DNA of 64,000 nucleotides from Rubrivivax sp. (GCA_027491255.1 JAIXWM010000178.1:62001-126000), one strand, 5' to 3'. Shown: positions 16,342-25,189, counted from the first letter of the stretch. Notes: a model not told the origin generated them from the letters alone. Translations and numbers: made by a program.

Positions 16342-18159
16342 GTGACGCCCGAGTCGCCGGACCCGGCGGATGCCGCGCGCCTGGCGGGCGACGCCTTCCA
16401 CGCTGCAGCCCTGCTGCTGACAGACCCGCAGGGCCTGGGCGGCGTGGTGCTGCACGCCCAGGCCGGGCCGGTGCGCGATGCCTGGCTCTCGCTGCTTCAG
16501 ACCTTGACGCCCCAGGGGCTGCCGCTGGCCCGCATGCCGGCGCACGCGAGCATCGACCGTCTGCTCGGCGGGCTGGACTTGCCGGCCACGCTGGCGGCCG
16601 GGCGGCCGGTCGCACAACCGGGTCTGCTGGCCGCATTGAACGGCGGGATCGTCGTCTCGGCGATGGCCGAGCGCCTGCCGCCGGCGACCGTGGCGCACAT
16701 GTGCGCGACGCTGGACACCGGCGCGGTGCGCGTCGAGCGCGACGGCATCGCTGCCGTGGCGCCGGCGCGCCTGGCGCTCGTGGCGCTGGACGAGTCGCAG
16801 GGCGAGGACCGGCCGCTTGCGCCGGCCCTGGCCGACCGGCTCGGTCTGTGGATCGATCTGCAGGCGCTGTCGGTGCGCGATACCGTGGCTGCCGACGCAC
16901 CGATGGCGACCGAACTCGCCCGGGCACGCGCAGGGGTCCAAGGCGTCGAGGTGCCCGTGCCTGTCGTCGAGGCGCTGTGCGCGGCCACGCTGGCACTCGG
17001 TGTGGACTCGCCGCGCGCGGCCTGGTTCGCGCAGCGCTGCGCGCGCGCCGCCGCTGCCTGGCGCGGCGCGGCGCTGGCCGAGGCCGAGGACGCGGCGCTG
17101 GCCGTTCGGCTGGTGCTCGCGCCGCGCGCCACCCGCCTGCCGGCCACCGAGGCGCCGGCGCAGGAGCCGCCCCCCCCCGAACCGCCCGCGCCCGATGCTG
17201 CGCCGCCACCGTCTGCCGATGCGAACCGGGACACCAGCGACGCGCCGTCCGAGCCCGACCCGCCCGCACCAGTCCAGCCGCTCACCGACCGTCTGGTCGA
17301 GGCTGCGCTGGCGTCCATCCCCCCCGGGCTGCTTGCCCGGCTGGCGGCGCAGGCGCGCGCCGAGCGTGGCCGCGCCCCCGAGGTCGGGCGTGCGGGCAGC
17401 ACTGCCGCGTCGGCGGCGCACGGCCGGCCCGTGGGCTCGCGCCGCGGCACACCGCGGGGCGGGGCCCGTCTGCACCTGATCGACACGCTGCGCGCGGCGG
17501 CGCCCTGGCAGCGGTTGCGCCGCGCGCGCGCGCGCCCTGGCGCCCCGCCCATCCTGGTGCGGCCCGACGACTTCCATATCCGCCGGCTCGAGCAGCGCCG
17601 CACCACGACGACGATCTTCGCGCTCGACGCCTCCGGCTCCTCGGCGCTGTTCCGGCTGGCCGAGGCCAAGGGCGCGGTCGAGTTGCTGCTGGCCGAGTGC
17701 TATGTGCGGCGCGACCAGGTCGCGGTGCTGGCCTTCCGCGGCGCCGGCGCCGAGATGCTGCTGCCACCCACGCGTTCTCTCGTGCGCGCGCGGCGCGGGC
17801 TGGCGGGTTTGCCCGGCGGCGGTGGCACGCCGCTGGCCGCCGGCATCGACGCCGCCGCGGCGCTGGCCGCGCGCGTGCGTCGCGGCGGCTCCACGCCTGT
17901 GGTCGTGCTCCTGACCGACGGCCGGGCCAATGTCGGCCGCGACGGGCTGGGCGGTCGCGCCCGCGCGCAGCAGGAGGCGCTGGAGGCCGCGCGCTCCCTC
18001 GGCGCGCAACGCCTGCAGGTCCTGCTGATCGACACCTCGGTCCGCCCCGAGCCGGCCGCGCGCGCGCTGGCCCTGGCCGCCGGCGCCCGCTACCTGCCCC
18101 TGCCCCAGGCCGATGCCTCGCGCCTGGCGCTTGCCGTGCAGGCGGCAGTCTCGGCCTGA
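16342..18159 (+). CDS. bchD: magnesium chelatase subunit BchD
   Basis: 605 residues from a GTG preceded by AGGGGCAGGCA. The N-terminal 250 residues are a degenerate AAA+ domain with no Walker A (LLLTDPQGLGGVVLHAQAGPVRDAW). A Pro/acidic linker follows at about 270-310. The C-terminal integrin-I (vWA) domain has the MIDAS motif DASGSS from Asp429, plus GGGGTPLAAG and LTDGRANVGRDG. BchD bridges the BchI ring and BchH. The stop codon is part of dispersed element copy 2, which separates it from bchO. Confidence 0.95.
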   Translation: MTPESPDPADAARLAGDAFHAAALLLTDPQGLGGVVLHAQAGPVRDAWLSLLQTLTPQGLPLARMPAHASIDRLLGGLDLPATLAAGRPVAQPGLLAALNGGIVVSAMAERLPPATVAHMCATLDTGAVRVERDGIAAVAPARLALVALDESQGEDRPLAPALADRLGLWIDLQALSVRDTVAADAPMATELARARAGVQGVEVPVPVVEALCAATLALGVDSPRAAWFAQRCARAAAAWRGAALAEAEDAALAVRLVLAPRATRLPATEAPAQEPPPPEPPAPDAAPPPSADANRDTSDAPSEPDPPAPVQPLTDRLVEAALASIPPGLLARLAAQARAERGRAPEVGRAGSTAASAAHGRPVGSRRGTPRGGARLHLIDTLRAAAPWQRLRRARARPGAPPILVRPDDFHIRRLEQRRTTTTIFALDASGSSALFRLAEAKGAVELLLAECYVRRDQVAVLAFRGAGAEMLLPPTRSLVRARRGLAGLPGGGGTPLAAGIDAAAALAARVRRGGSTPVVVLLTDGRANVGRDGLGGRARAQQEALEAARSLGAQRLQVLLIDTSVRPEPAARALALAAGARYLPLPQADASRLALAVQAAVSA

Positions 18160-18312
18160 GAGGCTTCCCCCATGCCTGCCGTGCAAGCCGAAACACCGCG
18201 TCTCGTCGTTGCAGATCCCCGCCATGGCCCGAGCCGTGGCTGCGGTTTGCGCCTTGATGCGGGCCGTTCCGGCGTGCCTTTCGGGCACGGCGGAGACATT
18301 CTCGGTCTCTGA
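18156..18312 (+). repeat. dispersed intergenic element, copy 2
   Basis: Begins CTGAGAGGC on the bchD stop codon and ends GTCTCTGA. Its central hairpin, CATGGCCCGAGCCGTGG (18223-18239), lies in the same place as in the other copies. It sits between bchD and bchO, leaving bchO to be reached by read-through or its own promoter. It lacks about 9 bp near the 5' end compared with copies 3 and 4. Confidence 0.8.
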
Positions 18313-18335
18313 CCTGCACCCACGGGCCCCGCGAG

Positions 18336-19271
18336 ATGCGCCCGCCACAAGGCGTCCTGCCGGCTGGCGTGCCCGCCGCACTGCCTGTGGATCTGCCCTC
18401 GGATTGGCCGCATCGCGGCGCCAGCCGTCGCATCGACGTCGGCGCCCAGCGCTGGCATGTGCAGGTGTTCGGCGCGCCGGGCCCGCGGCCGGACGTCGTC
18501 CTGCTGCACGGGGCCGGCGCCTCGGCGCATTCTTGGCGCGACATCGCACCCGCGCTCGCAGAGGCTGGGCGCGTGATCGTCCCGGACCTGCCCGGTCATG
18601 GCTGGACCGGCCGGCCGATCGCCGCGCAGGGCCTGTCGCTGCCCGGGATGGCCGCACTGACGGGCGATCTGCTGCGCGCGCTCGATGTGCACCGCCCGGT
18701 GCTCGTCGGCCACTCGGCCGGCGCCGCCGTGGCCGCGCGCATGGCGCTGGACGGTCGGGCCGAGGCCGCGCTCGTCATCGGCCTGAACGGCGCCTGGCTG
18801 CCTCCGGCCGGGCAGGGGCGCTGGTTCTACGAGCCGCTGGCGCGCGTGCTGGCGCTGAATCCGCTCGTGCCACACATGGTGGCCTGGTCGGCGCGCCGGC
18901 GCGCGCCGGTCGAGCGCCTGGTCGCCAGCACGGGCTCGCGCCTGGATGGGCATGGCATCGAACTCTACGCGCGTCTGGTGCAGCGCAGCGGGCACGTGGC
19001 GGCGGTCATGGCGATGATGGCCGCCTGGGACCTGCGGCCGCTGTTGCGCGATCTGCCGCGGCTGCGCGCGCCCCTGCACCTGCTCGTGGCCGACGGCGAC
19101 CTGACCGTGCCGCCCCAGGCCTCGGCAGCGGCCCGGCGATGCCTGCCGCAGGCCGGATGGCAGACGCTGCGCGGGCTCGGCCATCTGGCGCACGAGGAGG
19201 CGCCGGGGGTGGTCCTCGAGTCCCTGCGCGCCTTGCTGGGCGACTTGGCACCGCGGTTGGACAGCGCCTGA
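18336..19271 (+). CDS. bchO: alpha/beta hydrolase BchO, magnesium-chelatase accessory protein
   Basis: 311 residues with the alpha/beta hydrolase pattern: oxyanion HGAGASAHSW near 58, VPDLPGHGWTG near 82, nucleophile elbow GHSAG with Ser127, acid DGDLTVPP near 255, and His in GLGHLAHEEAP. The full triad is kept. BchO follows bchI-bchD in purple bacteria and is assigned to Mg-chelatase function, but its reaction is not established. The next gene is convergent. Confidence 0.92.
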   Translation: MRPPQGVLPAGVPAALPVDLPSDWPHRGASRRIDVGAQRWHVQVFGAPGPRPDVVLLHGAGASAHSWRDIAPALAEAGRVIVPDLPGHGWTGRPIAAQGLSLPGMAALTGDLLRALDVHRPVLVGHSAGAAVAARMALDGRAEAALVIGLNGAWLPPAGQGRWFYEPLARVLALNPLVPHMVAWSARRRAPVERLVASTGSRLDGHGIELYARLVQRSGHVAAVMAMMAAWDLRPLLRDLPRLRAPLHLLVADGDLTVPPQASAAARRCLPQAGWQTLRGLGHLAHEEAPGVVLESLRALLGDLAPRLDSA

Positions 19272-19345
19272 CCCGCAGCCTTGCCCTTGGGTGCTTCGCT
19301 GACCCAGGGGCTGCAGTGAAGGCGACCGCAGGCCGGTGCCGGCCC

Positions 19346-21316
19346 TCAGTCGCGCAGCACCACCCTGACCGCGATTCGCCCTGGCGTCTCGAGCGGCAGT
19401 TCCAGGCTCCCGCCCAGGGTGCGCACCTGGGCCCGCAGCCGGGCCCAGGCGGCAGCCCGATGCAAGGTCGGGTTCGCGGCCTGCGCGAACCGTGCTTCGG
19501 CAAGGGCCGCAGAGTTCAGCAGGGTCTCGAGTTGCTCTGAGGTCGGTCGCGCCCCCAGTGCGGGCAGACCCAGGCGCCGAGCCTCGGCGCGCAGGGATGA
19601 GAAGTCGAGCGGCGCGCCATCGTCACTCACGTCGATGGCCAGACCGTCGATCTGGCGCGACACGCGCAGTTCCACGTAGCCGGCCGCCGGCTTTCCGGCC
19701 TGTTGCCGCTCCAGCGTGGGCTCGATCCCGTGTTCGATGCTCAGGCGCAGCAGTTGCTCCACGGGCTCCGCCAGCTTGTCCAGCAGCGTGCGGTCCACGA
19801 GCTCGCTGCCGCCGTACAGCGCCCAGCGTACCGGCCGGGCGCGTTCACGGGCGATGCGGCCGACGTACTCGTGCAGCCTGCCGGTCATCGCGTCGAAGCG
19901 CACCTTGCGCAGGGTGTCGGTGGCCACGCGCAGCACCTGCGTGGTTCGCGCCACGGTGGCAACGCCGGCGGCTGCGGCATCCAGGGCCAGGCGTGCGCCG
20001 TCGGCAAGCATCGGGTCCGATCCCGGCTCGTAGGTGTCGTCCGTGGCGCCGAGATGCCGGCGCAGCGAGGCCAGCGCATCTTGGATCGTCGCGCAGGCGC
20101 GCTCGAGGGATGAGAACTGGGTCTCGATCGGATCGGGCGGGCGCATCGGATCGCGGGTGGGATCGGACTCGCCGGCGACCCCGGCGACCGCCCCGGATCC
20201 CGAAGGCGCCTGCGACCGGGGGCTTGCCGCAGGCGGGTCGCGGGGCGGTGCAGCGCCTGCTTCCGGGGCTGGGCGCAGCGGTCGGGAGGAAGCCCTCTCC
20301 GGCCTGTCCCCAGCCCGGGCTTCAGTCCAGTCGCTCAGGTCCGACAGATCGAGATCGGCGGCCGACGGCAGGCCGGGCACGGCTTGCGCCAGTGGGGCGC
20401 CTGCCCCAGGCGCGGCAAGCCCGCCGGGCGTCACGGGCGCGCTCACTTGGGACGGTTCCCATGGCAGGCCGAAGACCTGGATCACGCTGCGCAGCCGCGG
20501 ACTCGCGTCGCGGCTGGCGTCTTCGTGGCTCGCGGCCTGGTTGCAGTGGTAGAGCAGGTCGCGCAGCAGCAGGTCCAGCGATTCACCCATGACGTCGGCA
20601 CCGCGGGCCATGGCGAGCAGTCGCGGCCCGATCCGCTTGAGGTAGACGTCCGGTTTGAGCAGTTGCGCACGCTGCGCGTCGTAGACGGCGCAGGCGAGCC
20701 TCCAAAGGGTTGCCAGGCGCCCCTGCTGGCCCGCGCCGAGCGCCGCGCACAAATCGCTCATCTGCGCGCACGCCTGCGGACCCGGGTGGCGCATGAGCGC
20801 CAGCAGCGCCGCCTCGATGTCGACCCGCGTCTGGGCGTCGGGCTGACGAGCAGAGACCCAGGACTCGGCAGGCAGGTCGCGCCACTCGGGTCGCATCGGC
20901 CACAGGTCGGCCGGGTGGATGCGATCCGCGCCGGCGAGATGCTGCATCGCCCGGTAGACCGCGAACAGTTCCGGGGGGGACCGCTGAGGATGTGCCGCGC
21001 AGGCCGCAAGGATCGACAGCGCCCGCTGCACGGCGCCCGCAGCCTCGGCCGTGACGAGTGCGGGCATGGAGGCCATGCGCTGCACAGCAGCCGCTGTGGC
21101 CTCGCAGACCGTGGCCATGGACCTCAGGTCGGCTGCGACAAGGGCTGCCGTGGCGTTCCGAAGGGCGGTGACCACCCCCGGCGGGGGCGCTGCTGCCGGT
21201 GTCGTGGCTGCTGAACCGGGTACGGGCGCGGTCGACGCAGTTCCCCACGCCTGAGCCTCGCCGGCCGCCGCCAGAAGGGCCGCAACGGCGTCGCGCAGGG
21301 CGTCGTTGGCGTTCAC
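19346..21316 (-). CDS. degenerate CheA/ChpA-like histidine-kinase remnant
   Basis: 656 residues. The last 220 align by motif with the kinase core of CheA/ChpA (PilL) proteins: RKVRFDAMTGRLHEYVGRIARERARPVRWALYGG, VDRTLLDKLAEPVEQLLRLSIEHGIEPTLERQQAGKPAAGYVELRVSR, then VSDDGAPLDFSSLRAEARRLGL and VRTLGGSLEL. The usual N-box NAVDHGIE reads LSIEHGIE, losing the Mg-binding Asn, and DDGAGI reads DDGAPL. No Hpt HxxKG phosphosite, CheW-like domain or receiver domain is visible. The N-terminal part (about 150-260) resembles the ChpA leading region, and the middle is Pro/Ala-rich. Rubredoxin lies upstream on the same strand. In related genomes I recall pilG-pilH-pilI-pilJ-chpA following rubredoxin, so this looks like a collapsed twitching-chemotaxis locus. 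Confidence 0.6.
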   Translation of the reverse strand: MNANDALRDAVAALLAAAGEAQAWGTASTAPVPGSAATTPAAAPPPGVVTALRNATAALVAADLRSMATVCEATAAAVQRMASMPALVTAEAAGAVQRALSILAACAAHPQRSPPELFAVYRAMQHLAGADRIHPADLWPMRPEWRDLPAESWVSARQPDAQTRVDIEAALLALMRHPGPQACAQMSDLCAALGAGQQGRLATLWRLACAVYDAQRAQLLKPDVYLKRIGPRLLAMARGADVMGESLDLLLRDLLYHCNQAASHEDASRDASPRLRSVIQVFGLPWEPSQVSAPVTPGGLAAPGAGAPLAQAVPGLPSAADLDLSDLSDWTEARAGDRPERASSRPLRPAPEAGAAPPRDPPAASPRSQAPSGSGAVAGVAGESDPTRDPMRPPDPIETQFSSLERACATIQDALASLRRHLGATDDTYEPGSDPMLADGARLALDAAAAGVATVARTTQVLRVATDTLRKVRFDAMTGRLHEYVGRIARERARPVRWALYGGSELVDRTLLDKLAEPVEQLLRLSIEHGIEPTLERQQAGKPAAGYVELRVSRQIDGLAIDVSDDGAPLDFSSLRAEARRLGLPALGARPTSEQLETLLNSAALAEARFAQAANPTLHRAAAWARLRAQVRTLGGSLELPLETPGRIAVRVVLRD

Positions 21317-21377
21317 GGCTTGACCCGCCGGCGAGCGTCCTGCCGCTCTGACCGCGCCAGCCGACAGAGCGGATCGC

Positions 21378-21551
21378 TCAGAGCTGCACCATTTCGAAAT
21401 CTTCCTTGCGCGCGCCGCACTCCGGGCAGGTCCAATTCATCGGCACATCTGCCCAGGCGGTGCCGGCGGCGATGCCGTGCTCCGGATCCCCGGCGGCCTC
21501 GTCGTAGATCCAGCCGCAGATCAGGCACATCCAAGTACGGTTCGCGCTCAC
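21378..21551 (-). CDS. rubA: rubredoxin
   Basis: 57 residues with the two Fe-binding pairs Cys9-x2-Cys12 (MCLICGWIYDEA) and Cys42-x2-Cys45 (NWTCPECGARKEDF). It is a one-electron carrier. I chose GTG at 21551 because the family has about six residues before WMCLIC. ATG at the Met of MCLIC would clip them. It diverges from the ThiD-family gene, an arrangement common in Burkholderiales. Confidence 0.92.
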   Translation of the reverse strand: MSANRTWMCLICGWIYDEAAGDPEHGIAAGTAWADVPMNWTCPECGARKEDFEMVQL

Positions 21552-21573
21552 GGTCGATGCACCAAGTGGGTCA

Positions 21574-21596
21574 CTACAATGGTCTGGGATTGTAGC
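21574..21596. promoter_or_regulatory. divergent -10 boxes for the kinase gene and rubredoxin
   Basis: TACAAT on the plus strand (21574-21579) and TACAAT on the minus strand (21591-21596) face each other within 23 bp between rubredoxin and the ThiD-family gene. The minus box is about 40 nt from the rubredoxin start. Confidence 0.4.
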
Positions 21597-21726
21597 CAAG
21601 GGGGTCGATCCGCCCGGGTCGCCACGGTGGCTTACGCCAGCCGACGGCGTCGCGCACCCTCCGAGGACTTCCGGAAACGAAACCCATGGCACCGGGCCCG
21701 CAGGCTGGTGGTGCCGCACACCCGCG

Positions 21727-22710
21727 ATGAAACCCGACTCCCACGACGACAGCACGCCCAACGACGAAGGCCAGGAGCCGGCGCCGCCGGCGTGCGTCAT
21801 GAGCTTCAACTCGAGCGACGCCAGCGGCGCCGCCGGCTTGGCCGGTGACGTCTCCACCGTTGCCGCGATGGGCGCGCACCCGCTGCCGGTGGTCACCTCG
21901 ATCCTGATGCGCGACACGGCCGAGATCTTCGACCACGCGGCCATCGACGACGAGGACGTGGTCGAGCAGGCCCGCTCGGTGCTCGAGGACGTCACGGTGT
22001 CGGCCTGGAAGGCCGGCTTCCTCGGCAGCGCCGAGACGGTGGCGGCCGTGGCCGAGGTGCTGTCCGACTACCCGGAAGTGCCGCTGGTGACTTACATGCC
22101 CGACCTGTCCTGGCTCGACGAAGACCAGCGCGAGCCCTACCTCGAGGCCTGGCGCGAGCTCATCCTGCCCGCCACCGAGGTGCTGGTGGGCAACCACAAG
22201 ACGCTGACCGACGTGCTGCTGCCCGAGTGGGACAGTGAGCGCCCGCCCTCGGCGCGCGAGTTGGCGGTGGCTGCCGGCGAGCGGGGTACCCGCTACGTGC
22301 TCGTGACCGGCATCATGCTGCCCGCGCGTGGTGCTGAGCAGTTCATCGACAACGTGCTCGCCTCGCCGCAAGGCGCGATCACGGGTGAGAAGTTTCCCCG
22401 TTTCGAGGCCGCCTTCGTCGGCGCCGGCGACACGCTGGCTGCGGCGCTGGCCGCGCTGCTGGCCTCGGGCAGCGAGCTGCAGGCGGCCGTGGGCGAGGCG
22501 CTGGCCTTCCTCGACCAGAGCCTGGACGCCGGGTTCCGCCCCGGCATGGGCAATGTCGTGCCCGACCGATTCTTCTGGGCCCTGCCGCCGGCCGAAGGCG
22601 AGGGGGGGGCGGAAGGTGAAGATGACGGGAGCGGTGGCGCCGGCCCCGGCTCGTCGAATGAACCACCACAGGGGCCGGGGGGCCCGGGAGCAGCACGCCG
22701 TGTCCACTGA
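21727..22710 (+). CDS. thiD: hydroxymethylpyrimidine (phospho)kinase family protein
   Basis: 327 residues. It has the ribokinase-fold HMP-kinase pattern: MSFNSSDASGAAGLAGDVSTVAAMGAHPLPVVTSILMRDT near 25-64 matches the ThiD N-terminus, with TVSAWKAGFLGS and the anion-hole motif FVGAGDTLAAALAALL. It should phosphorylate HMP(-P) for thiamine synthesis, although a pyridoxal-kinase-like role is possible. The C-terminal 40 residues are low-complexity Gly/Glu/Pro. Its last 11 bases overlap hemL. Confidence 0.8.
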   Translation: MKPDSHDDSTPNDEGQEPAPPACVMSFNSSDASGAAGLAGDVSTVAAMGAHPLPVVTSILMRDTAEIFDHAAIDDEDVVEQARSVLEDVTVSAWKAGFLGSAETVAAVAEVLSDYPEVPLVTYMPDLSWLDEDQREPYLEAWRELILPATEVLVGNHKTLTDVLLPEWDSERPPSARELAVAAGERGTRYVLVTGIMLPARGAEQFIDNVLASPQGAITGEKFPRFEAAFVGAGDTLAAALAALLASGSELQAAVGEALAFLDQSLDAGFRPGMGNVVPDRFFWALPPAEGEGGAEGEDDGSGGAGPGSSNEPPQGPGGPGAARRVH

Positions 22711-24022
22711 AATCTCTTCCGCCACCGCTGGCCGTGGCAACGAATCCTTGTTCGCGCGCGCGCAGCGCGTGATCCCGGGGGGTGTCAACTCCCCGGTGCG
22801 GGCCTTTCGGGCGGTGGGGGGCACGCCGCGCTTCATCGACCGCGCTCAGGGCGCCTACATGTGGGACGCCGAGGGCCAGCGCTACATCGACTACATCGGC
22901 TCCTGGGGGCCGATGATCCTCGGCCACGGTCACCCTGCGGTGCTCGAGGCCGTGCACCGCGCCGCCGACGAGGGCCTGAGCTTCGGCGCGCCCACCGAGC
23001 GCGAGGTCGAACTCGCCGAGGCCATCATCGCGCTCGTGCCCACGATCGAGCAGATCCGGCTCGTCAGTTCGGGGACGGAAGCCGGCATGAGTGCGCTGCG
23101 CCTTGCGCGAGGAGCCACCGGCCGCTCGAAAATCATCAAGTTCGAGGGCTGCTACCACGGCCACGCCGACGCGCTGCTGGTCAAGGCCGGCTCCGGGCTC
23201 GCGACCTTCGGCTTTCCCACCAGCGCCGGCGTGCCGCCCGAGGTGGTCCAGCACACGCTGGTGCTCGAGTACAACAATGTCGAGCAGATCGAGCAGGCCT
23301 TCGCCACGCACGGGCCTGAGCTGGCCTGCGTGATGCTCGAGCCCATCGCCGGCAACATGAACTTCGTGCGCGCCTCGGTGCCTTTCATGCGCCGGCTGCG
23401 CGAGCTGTGCACCGAACACGGCGCGCTGCTGGTGTTCGACGAGGTGATGACGGGCTTTCGTGTCGCGCTCGGCAGCGCGCAGAGCCTGTACGCGCAGCTG
23501 ATCCCGGGCTTCCGGCCGGACATGACGGTCTTCGGCAAGGTCATCGGCGGCGGCATGCCGCTGGCCGCCTTCGGCGGCACGCGCGCCGTGATGAGCCAGC
23601 TCGCCCCGCTCGGGCCGGTCTACCAGGCGGGCACGCTGTCTGGCAACCCGGTGGCCACGGCCTGCGGCCTGGCCACGCTGCGCGAGATCTCCCGCCCGGG
23701 TTTCTTCGAAGCGCTGTCGGCCCGCACCCGTTCGCTGGCCGAGGGCCTGGCCGAGGCCGCGCGGGCGGCGGGCATCGCCTTCAGCGCCGATTGCCAGGGT
23801 GGCATGTTCGGTTTCTTCTTCTGCGCCGAGCTGCCGCAGAACTACACCGCCGTGATGGCCACCGACAAGGAGCGGTTCAACCGCTTCTTCCACGGCATGC
23901 TGCAGCGCGGCGTCTACCTCGCACCGGCCCTTTACGAGGCCGGCTTCGTCAGCGCCGCGCACACGGCGCAGGACGTCGAGGCCACGGTGCAGGCCGCGCG
24001 CGAGGTCTTCGCCGAGCTCTGA
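22700..24022 (+). CDS. hemL: glutamate-1-semialdehyde 2,1-aminomutase
   Basis: 440 residues from GTG 22700, which overlaps the previous stop. It is a class III PLP aminotransferase fold: RAQRVIPGGVNSPVRAFRAVGG, SSGTEAGMSALRLARG, GCYHGHADALLVKAGSG, VFDEVMTGFRV and Lys280 in FGKVIGGGMPLAAFGG as the Schiff base. It converts glutamate-1-semialdehyde to 5-aminolevulinate, the step after HemA. An earlier ATG (MNHHRGRG) is possible but lies deep in the upstream gene. The stop is part of dispersed element copy 3. Confidence 0.96.
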   Translation: MSTEISSATAGRGNESLFARAQRVIPGGVNSPVRAFRAVGGTPRFIDRAQGAYMWDAEGQRYIDYIGSWGPMILGHGHPAVLEAVHRAADEGLSFGAPTEREVELAEAIIALVPTIEQIRLVSSGTEAGMSALRLARGATGRSKIIKFEGCYHGHADALLVKAGSGLATFGFPTSAGVPPEVVQHTLVLEYNNVEQIEQAFATHGPELACVMLEPIAGNMNFVRASVPFMRRLRELCTEHGALLVFDEVMTGFRVALGSAQSLYAQLIPGFRPDMTVFGKVIGGGMPLAAFGGTRAVMSQLAPLGPVYQAGTLSGNPVATACGLATLREISRPGFFEALSARTRSLAEGLAEAARAAGIAFSADCQGGMFGFFFCAELPQNYTAVMATDKERFNRFFHGMLQRGVYLAPALYEAGFVSAAHTAQDVEATVQAAREVFAEL

Positions 24023-24184
24023 GAGCCTGAGGGTCGTTCCCCCATGCCCGCCTTGCGCGCCAAGACGCTTCACCTCTTCGTGGCGAATCCTCGCCGTGGC
24101 ACGAGCCAGGGCTGCGGATGGCGGCTGGATACGGGGCGTCCTGGCGCTCCTTTCGGGGATGGCAGGAAGACGCTCAGCCTCTGA
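24019..24184 (+). repeat. dispersed intergenic element, copy 3
   Basis: Begins CTGAGAGCC on the hemL stop and ends GCCTCTGAG, the reverse complement of CTCAGAGGC, so the ends are near-inverted. The central hairpin is CGTGGCACGAGCCAGGG (24094-24110). It shares gtcgttcccccatgcccgcc and gctcctttcgggga blocks with copies 2 and 4. Confidence 0.8.
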
Positions 24185-24191
24185 GTCACCG

Positions 24192-24575
24192 TCACGTCGC
24201 AGGCATCGCGAAGCCCCGCTGCCCTGCTTGGATCGGGGCCGCACGCAGCCCGTCGGACTGCCCGTCTTGCCAAGCTGCCGGCATGGTCCTCATGGGCTGC
24301 GCCGAACACGGCCTCGAGCCGGCCCCCTGGCGCATGGCGCGCGCCCACCTCGCGAGTTCCTCGGCCTCGTCGAGCGATTCGAGTCCCTGGAACGTCAGGC
24401 CCATGGCGCCGGTGTCCGGCCGTTGCGGCACGGCTGCACAGGTCGTCGGCGGCGGTCGAACCAGGGGGACGAGGCCGTCGCCCCGGCAGTACGACGAGAA
24501 CGGCTCTCTCGACTCCCGCATCCTGAGGCCGCCCTGCGCCATGTCGCGCAGCGCGAGCTCGGCGCCTGCTGTCAC
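24192..24575 (-). CDS. possible small protein of unknown function
   Basis: A minus-strand frame of 127 residues from GTG 24575 (VTAGAELALRDMAQGGLRMRESREPF...) to the stop at 24192, 8 bp from element copy 3. Most third codon positions are G or C, as in the neighbouring genes. It contains a plausible helix (LTFQGLESLDEAEELARWARAMRQ). No domain is recognised and the frame stays open further upstream, so the start is uncertain. It may be a degraded gene. The rest of 24185-24697 shows nothing else. Confidence 0.3.
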   Translation of the reverse strand: MTAGAELALRDMAQGGLRMRESREPFSSYCRGDGLVPLVRPPPTTCAAVPQRPDTGAMGLTFQGLESLDEAEELARWARAMRQGAGSRPCSAQPMRTMPAAWQDGQSDGLRAAPIQAGQRGFAMPAT

Positions 24576-24697
24576 GGGGGCTGCGGGCAGGCCTGGACTG
24601 GCGAAGTCGAAGACCCTGGTGCCGTGGACCGACCCGCCGGCGGCGAGTTTGGGCTCGGCCGGGTTGATGCGCCCCGCACGAGCACCGGCGCCGGCCT

Positions 24698-25165
24698 TCA
24701 GGCCGGTGCCGAGCGCAGGCCGTAGGTTCGCCCCCCGAGGAACAGGTACTCGGCCCGCAGCAGCGCCTCGCCGCGTTCGCCGGCGAAGGTGAATCCGAGC
24801 ACGGCGAGGGTGTCGCCGTCGCGCAGCGGCGGCACTCCCCAGGCTTCCATGCGTGTCAGCGGAGCCAACTCGACGCGCCAGCGGCGGTCCTTGCGGGTCG
24901 GCAGGCGGGCCGCCTTCAGCAGCGCCGCGCCGTCGACGCCCGCCACCTGGGGCGGCACCGGGCGCGTGGCCAGGTCGGCCGGAAGGCTGGGTTCGGCCAG
25001 CGGCTCGAGGTCGAACTCGGCGTGCGGGTTGCGCCAGGCAACCCGGCTCGCGCGCCCTTCCAGGTACAGCGGTCGGGTCTGGTCGAAGCTGCTCCAGCCG
25101 TGATGGGCGAGGGCGGCGCCGGCCCAGGGGGCCCATGCGCAGGCGATGAAGGTGCGACGTTGCAT
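24698..25165 (-). CDS. DUF6152-type periplasmic protein
   Basis: 155 residues. MQRRTFIACAWAPWAGAALA is a signal peptide with an RR pair, and HHGWSSFDQTRPLYLEGRASRVAWRNPHAEFDLE follows. The HH-W-F-D opening and the WRNPHAEF core are the pattern of DUF6152 proteins, which are exported and of unknown role. It lies 93 bp downstream of a membrane protein gene on the same strand, and the two probably act together. A hairpin overlaps the stop codon. Confidence 0.7.
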   Translation of the reverse strand: MQRRTFIACAWAPWAGAALAHHGWSSFDQTRPLYLEGRASRVAWRNPHAEFDLEPLAEPSLPADLATRPVPPQVAGVDGAALLKAARLPTRKDRRWRVELAPLTRMEAWGVPPLRDGDTLAVLGFTFAGERGEALLRAEYLFLGGRTYGLRSAPA

Positions 25166-25189
25166 GCGAAGGCTCCTGGTGCTTGGACA

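Noticed and set aside
16018..18657. 879-codon minus-strand frame over bchD
   Set aside because: It is a shadow of bchD and runs through dispersed element copy 2 without any recognisable domain.
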